Source of the DNA: Hoeflea_A sp965204935
GTDB lineage: Bacteria > Pseudomonadota > Alphaproteobacteria > Rhizobiales > Rhizobiaceae
Direction: 5' to 3' (one strand)
Length of the DNA: 64,000 bases
Assembly: GCF_965204935.1 (NCBI RefSeq)
Contig: NZ_CBDBFO010000002.1
Part shown: positions 60,647 to 64,000 of the stretch, piece after piece
How positions within the stretch are numbered: position 1 is the first letter of the stretch
Layout: every line of letters begins with the position of its first letter
Notes under the pieces: model-generated
Seen by the model: only the letters and a program-made list of their open reading frames with translations
Database searches by the model: none
What the model was told of the DNA's origin: nothing
Translations under genes and position numbers: made by a program

Positions 60647-62371
60647 TTAGATGTCTGCATAACACTGTTTTTCTTCTGCTCCACCCGGATGTGTAACGGC
60701 ACCAAACTGCGCCGTACCCACCGTCTGGGCGTATTTCCACAATACACCGGATGTGTAATCCGTTTCACGCGGTTCCCAGGCCGTACCCCTTTCGGCCAGT
60801 TCCTCGTCACTAAGAAGCACGTTGATTGTGCCTTCGACGGCGTTGATCTCGATCACGTCGCCATCCTTTAACAGGCCGATCGGTCCGCCGACGGCGGCCT
60901 CCGGTCCAACGTGACCGATGCAAAAGCCCCGGGTCGCCCCGGAGAAACGTCCATCGGTAATCAGTGCAACCTTGTCTCCGACGCCTTGACCATAGAGCGC
61001 TGCGGTGGTTGCCAGCATTTCACGCATGCCCGGCCCGCCTCTCGGGCCTTCATAGCGGATAACCAGGACTTCACCTTCCTTGTACTGGCGCTTGGTCACG
61101 GCCTCGAAGCATTCTTCCTCGGAATCGAAGCAGCGCGCCGGCCCGGAGAAAACCTGATTGGCCATCCCCGCGACTTTCACGATCGCACCTTCGGGAGCAA
61201 GATTGCCTTTCAGTCCGACAACGCCGCCGGTCGGTGTGATCGGATCATCGGCCGGACGAACGACATCCTGCTGTTCGTTCCATTCGACATATTCCATGTT
61301 TTCGGCAATTGTGCGGCCGGTTACGGTCATACAATCGCCATGAAGAAAGCCGTGGTCGAGCAGCGTTTTCATCAATAGCGGAATGCCGCCGGCTTCGAAC
61401 ATGTCCTTGGCCACATACCGCCCGCCCGGCTTCAGGTCGGCGATGTAGGGCGTCTTGCGGAAAATCTCCGCCACATCGAAAAGATCGAACTTGATTCCGC
61501 ACTCATGGGCGATTGCCGGAAGGTGAAGCGCGGCGTTGGTCGAGCCGCCCGATGCTGCAACAACGGCAGCGGCATTCTCGAGCGCCTGACGTGTAACGAT
61601 GTCGCGCGGCCGTATATTGCGCGCAATCAGTTCCATGACCTTTTCACCGGATGCATAGCAGAAGCGGTCGCGGATCTCGTAGGGAGCCGGCGCGCCGCAT
61701 GAATAGGGAAGCGCCAGGCCGATGGCCTCGGCAACGGTGGCCATGGTGTTCGCGGTGAATTGAGCGCCGCAGGACCCGGCAGACGGACAGGCCGCCTGTT
61801 CGATTTCCGACAGATCCTCGTCGGACATGTCGCCGACCGAGTGCTGACCGACCGCCTCAAAAACGTCCTGCACCGTTATTTGCCGGCCCTTGAAGGTGCC
61901 CGGCAGGATGGAGCCGCCATAGATAAAGATGGACGGAACGTTCAGACGCACCATCGACATCATCATGCCCGGCAGGGACTTGTCGCAGCCGGCGAGGCCG
62001 ACAAGCGCATCATAGCAGTGGCCGCGCATGGTCAATTCCACGGAATCGGCAATCACGTCGCGCGAGACGAGCGATGACTTCATGCCCTGGTGGCCCATGG
62101 CTATGCCATCTGTAACCGTGATTGTGCAAAACTCACGCGGCGTTCCGTTGGCTGCCGCGACGCCCTTCTTCACGACCTGTGCCTGACGCATAAGGGAGAT
62201 ATTGCACGGAGCGGCCTCGTTCCAGCAACTGGCGACGCCGACCAGCGGCTGCGCGATTTCCTTGGACGACAAGCCCATTGCATAAAGATACGACCGGTGC
62301 GGCGCCCTTGCCGGGCCGACCGTCGTATGGCGGCTCGGGAGCCTGGATTTGTCGTATGTCTTGGCGTCCAT
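60647..62371 (-). CDS. ilvD: Dihydroxy-acid dehydratase
   Basis: A 574-residue enzyme of branched-chain amino-acid synthesis, with an iron-sulfur cluster and Mg2+. Cysteine ligands are in AAPCNISLMRQ, LAGCDKSLPG and PSAGSCGAQFTANTM. Other landmarks are SLPGMMMSMVRLN and DGRFSGATRGFCIGHVGPEAA. ATG 62371 gives the family start MDAKTYDKSRLPSRHTT; the upstream 62500 extension is unrelated. The next gene exoR overlaps its end, so exoR may depend on ilvD transcription. Confidence 0.95.
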   Translation of the reverse strand: MDAKTYDKSRLPSRHTTVGPARAPHRSYLYAMGLSSKEIAQPLVGVASCWNEAAPCNISLMRQAQVVKKGVAAANGTPREFCTITVTDGIAMGHQGMKSSLVSRDVIADSVELTMRGHCYDALVGLAGCDKSLPGMMMSMVRLNVPSIFIYGGSILPGTFKGRQITVQDVFEAVGQHSVGDMSDEDLSEIEQAACPSAGSCGAQFTANTMATVAEAIGLALPYSCGAPAPYEIRDRFCYASGEKVMELIARNIRPRDIVTRQALENAAAVVAASGGSTNAALHLPAIAHECGIKFDLFDVAEIFRKTPYIADLKPGGRYVAKDMFEAGGIPLLMKTLLDHGFLHGDCMTVTGRTIAENMEYVEWNEQQDVVRPADDPITPTGGVVGLKGNLAPEGAIVKVAGMANQVFSGPARCFDSEEECFEAVTKRQYKEGEVLVIRYEGPRGGPGMREMLATTAALYGQGVGDKVALITDGRFSGATRGFCIGHVGPEAAVGGPIGLLKDGDVIEINAVEGTINVLLSDEELAERGTAWEPRETDYTSGVLWKYAQTVGTAQFGAVTHPGGAEEKQCYADI

Positions 62372-62615
62372 AAAGGTCCTCAAAATGCATATTGCGTATT
62401 CACTTACACCATACGCACGCGCATCGCCGACGGATGCGCCTGTTTTGTGGCGGGATATCGGCGACCCCGTCACACTGCGGTCATAGCAAACCTTTGACAA
62501 AAAAGTGTTGCCAATTCGTCACAGCTCAGATTCACATGGGGTTTTTGGAGTAAAAATTAAAGACCGGTGTAAAGGCTATCGACAACTTTATTTATTGCTC
62601 TCCAATAAGTTGAAT

Positions 62616-64000
62616 CTAACCTGCCTCTTCAACGCGGCTGAGTGCTGCTGCGAGCTTGTCCCGCTGGCTCTCGAGCTCAACCAACCTGTCCCGTTCGGCC
62701 TGAACGATTTCCGGGCGGGCATTGGCCACGAACTTCTCGTTCTGGAGTTTCCTGTCAATCTTCTCGTGCTCTGCGGCAATCTTGCCTATCGCCTTGGCCA
62801 GCCTGGCCTTTTCCGCATCGATATCGATCAGCGCACCAAGCGGCAGGCAGTAGGTGGCTTCGCCCACGACAATCTGCGCGCAACCTTTCGGCGCCTCCTG
62901 CTCGAGCACGATATCCTCGACCCGTGCGAGGCGCTTCACCGCGGGATCGTGGCGCAGCAGCCGGATACAGGTTTGTTCGCCCGCCCCGACGACGACAAGC
63001 GGCGCCACCGCTGAGGGCGGAACGTTCATCTCCGCCCTGACCGAGCGCAGCCCCGAAACAAGGTCCACAAGCCAGTTTATCTCGTCCGCGGCTTCCGCAT
63101 CCTGGTATCCGGGCGTCGGCCAGGCCGCATGACACAACAATCCATTGCGACCCGGCGTCTTGTCCCACAACTCTTCGGTCATGAAAGGCATAAAGGGGTG
63201 CAGCAGTTTGTAGATCTCGTCGAGAACATACGCGGCGCAGCCCTGCGATTCCTTCTTGGCTACCTCGTCCTCACCGTTGAAGACAGGCTTCAGGAGTTCG
63301 AGATACCAGTCGCAGAACTGGTTCCAGACAAAGCGGTAGGCCGAGGCCGAGGCTTCGTTGAACCGGTAACTTTCGATTCCGGCGGTCACCTCGTGGACCG
63401 TGCGTGCCAGCTCCGTCAAAATCCAGCGGTTGATGGTCAGGTTCACTTTGAGCGGATCAAAGTCCTTTTGAAGCGCAACGCCGTTCATTTCGGCAAAGCG
63501 GGCCGCGTTCCACAGCTTGGTGCCGAAATTGCGGTAGCCGGCCACACGCTGCGGATCCAGTTTCACATCACGGCCCTGCGCCGCCATGATCGCAAGCGTG
63601 AACCGCAGCGCATCCGCTCCGTATTCATCGATCAGCTCAAGCGGGTCGATGACGTTGCCCTTCGACTTCGACATCTTGGCGCCGTGCTTGTCGCGAACGA
63701 GTGCATGGATATAGACGGTGTGGAACGGTTCGATCGGGGTCCCGTTTTCGTCCTTCATGAAATGAAGACCCATCATCATCATGCGGGCGACCCAGAAGAA
63801 GATGATGTCGAACGCCGTTATCAGAACGTCAGTCTGATAGTAGCGCGCAAGTTCCGGAGTCTTCTCGGGCCAGCCAAGGGTTGAAAACGGCCAGAGCGCC
63901 GATGAGAACCAAGTGTCGAGGACATCCTCGTCGCGTGTCAGTTCCCGCGGCTGGTCATAATACGCATCCGCGGCCGCTTGTGCCGCTTCTTGCGTGCGTT
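62616..64000 (-). CDS. valS: Valyl-tRNA synthetase, C-terminal part (runs off the window)
   Basis: About 460 residues of the C-terminal half: catalytic core ending with TWFSSALWPFSTLGWPE and FFWVARMMMMGLHF, the KMSKS loop HGAKMSKSKGNVIDP, the anticodon-binding domain, and a C-terminal coiled coil (AEKARLAKAIGKIAAEHEKI) that binds tRNA. The N-terminus lies beyond position 64000. It is 244 bases upstream of ilvD on the same strand. Confidence 0.96.
   Translation of the reverse strand, partial: RTQEAAQAAADAYYDQPRELTRDEDVLDTWFSSALWPFSTLGWPEKTPELARYYQTDVLITAFDIIFFWVARMMMMGLHFMKDENGTPIEPFHTVYIHALVRDKHGAKMSKSKGNVIDPLELIDEYGADALRFTLAIMAAQGRDVKLDPQRVAGYRNFGTKLWNAARFAEMNGVALQKDFDPLKVNLTINRWILTELARTVHEVTAGIESYRFNEASASAYRFVWNQFCDWYLELLKPVFNGEDEVAKKESQGCAAYVLDEIYKLLHPFMPFMTEELWDKTPGRNGLLCHAAWPTPGYQDAEAADEINWLVDLVSGLRSVRAEMNVPPSAVAPLVVVGAGEQTCIRLLRHDPAVKRLARVEDIVLEQEAPKGCAQIVVGEATYCLPLGALIDIDAEKARLAKAIGKIAAEHEKIDRKLQNEKFVANARPEIVQAERDRLVELESQRDKLAAALSRVEEAG

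Larger units (their letters stand above)
58928..60660 (-). pseudogene. exoR: exoR, periplasmic Sel1-repeat repressor, split by an IS5-family element
   Basis: 59982-60660 joined to 58928-59046 (one TTA target copy kept) gives 266 codons without a stop. The product has a signal peptide (LLACMLALIIGSTGPALS), then several Sel1 repeats: AYRHAAKQGHSGARWALANMYA, ARQLYFQAASVFGVSEAQYQLG, AKKWLNRARKSGHPGAAALFG. Length and repeats match ExoR of Sinorhizobium/Agrobacterium (about 268 residues), which binds ChvG (ExoS) in the periplasm and keeps ChvG/ChvI off. The IS cuts after residue 226, replacing the last 39 residues with 31 IS-derived ones (stop at 59887). It begins 14 bases before the ilvD stop. Confidence 0.88.

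Overview
The window reads as the chromosome of an alphaproteobacterium of the order Hyphomicrobiales (Rhizobiales). Evidence: an exoR gene next to ilvD, a fused secDF, the block argS-SPOR protein-nagZ-scpA-scpB-tatA-tatB-tatC-serS-surE-pcm-LysM/M23 on one strand, small DUF1127 proteins, a class I PHA synthase, and moderately high GC. The family or genus cannot be fixed from sequence alone. Most of the window is ordinary housekeeping DNA cut by several insertion sequences (ISs).

Layout. 1-7.4 kb: hom (partial), an AlaC-type aminotransferase, a lipoprotein, phaC, an APH-fold kinase, sfsA, map and radC. 7.5-13.9 kb: a catabolic locus with a GlxA-type regulator, a divergent proline-racemase-family enzyme, and a TRAP transporter operon carrying a universal stress protein and a short asparaginase. 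14.1-17.1 kb: trigger factor and a cytochrome P450. 17.5-23.7 kb: a nested IS island. 24.0-29.6 kb: tRNA-Leu, two DUF1127 genes each followed by a three-hairpin RNA with CUCCUCCC loops, a class III cyclase gene split by an IS66 element, and a third DUF1127 gene. 29.7-41.7 kb: trmFO, a crotonase, two proteins resembling mitochondrial complex I assembly factors (NDUFAF6-like and NDUFAF3-like), secDF, yajC, a DUF815 ATPase, a HAMP cyclase and an NlpD-like protein. 41.8-58.9 kb: pcm, surE, serS, tatCBA, an orphan ABC ATPase, scpBA, nagZ, a solitary IS, the SPOR protein, argS, dgt, erpA and xthA. 58.9-64 kb: exoR split by an IS5-type element, ilvD, and the 3' part of valS.

The IS work is the most informative part. 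Removing each element at its target duplication, core dinucleotide or target pentamer restores an uninterrupted reading frame every time. The island at 17465-23654 is an IS5-family element holding three direct insertions (IS66, IS200-like, IS110), and the IS66 itself holds an IS1111-type element. The whole stack sits in codon 6 of a small unrecognised gene. Other insertions cut an adenylate cyclase and exoR, the periplasmic repressor of the ChvG/ChvI system. With seven IS elements in 64 kb and intact reconstructed frames, the simplest reading is a recent burst of transposition.

The best RNA finding is the pair of DUF1127-CUCCUCCC loci at 24.2-25.1 kb, which match the alphaproteobacterial 'cuckoo' RNA type (CcsR-like). 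No CRISPR array, prophage or conjugative module was seen. I see no wholly new multi-gene system. The items most worth follow-up are the exoR disruption, the nested IS stack, the duplicated stress-RNA loci and the NDUFAF3/NDUFAF6-like pair next to secDF.
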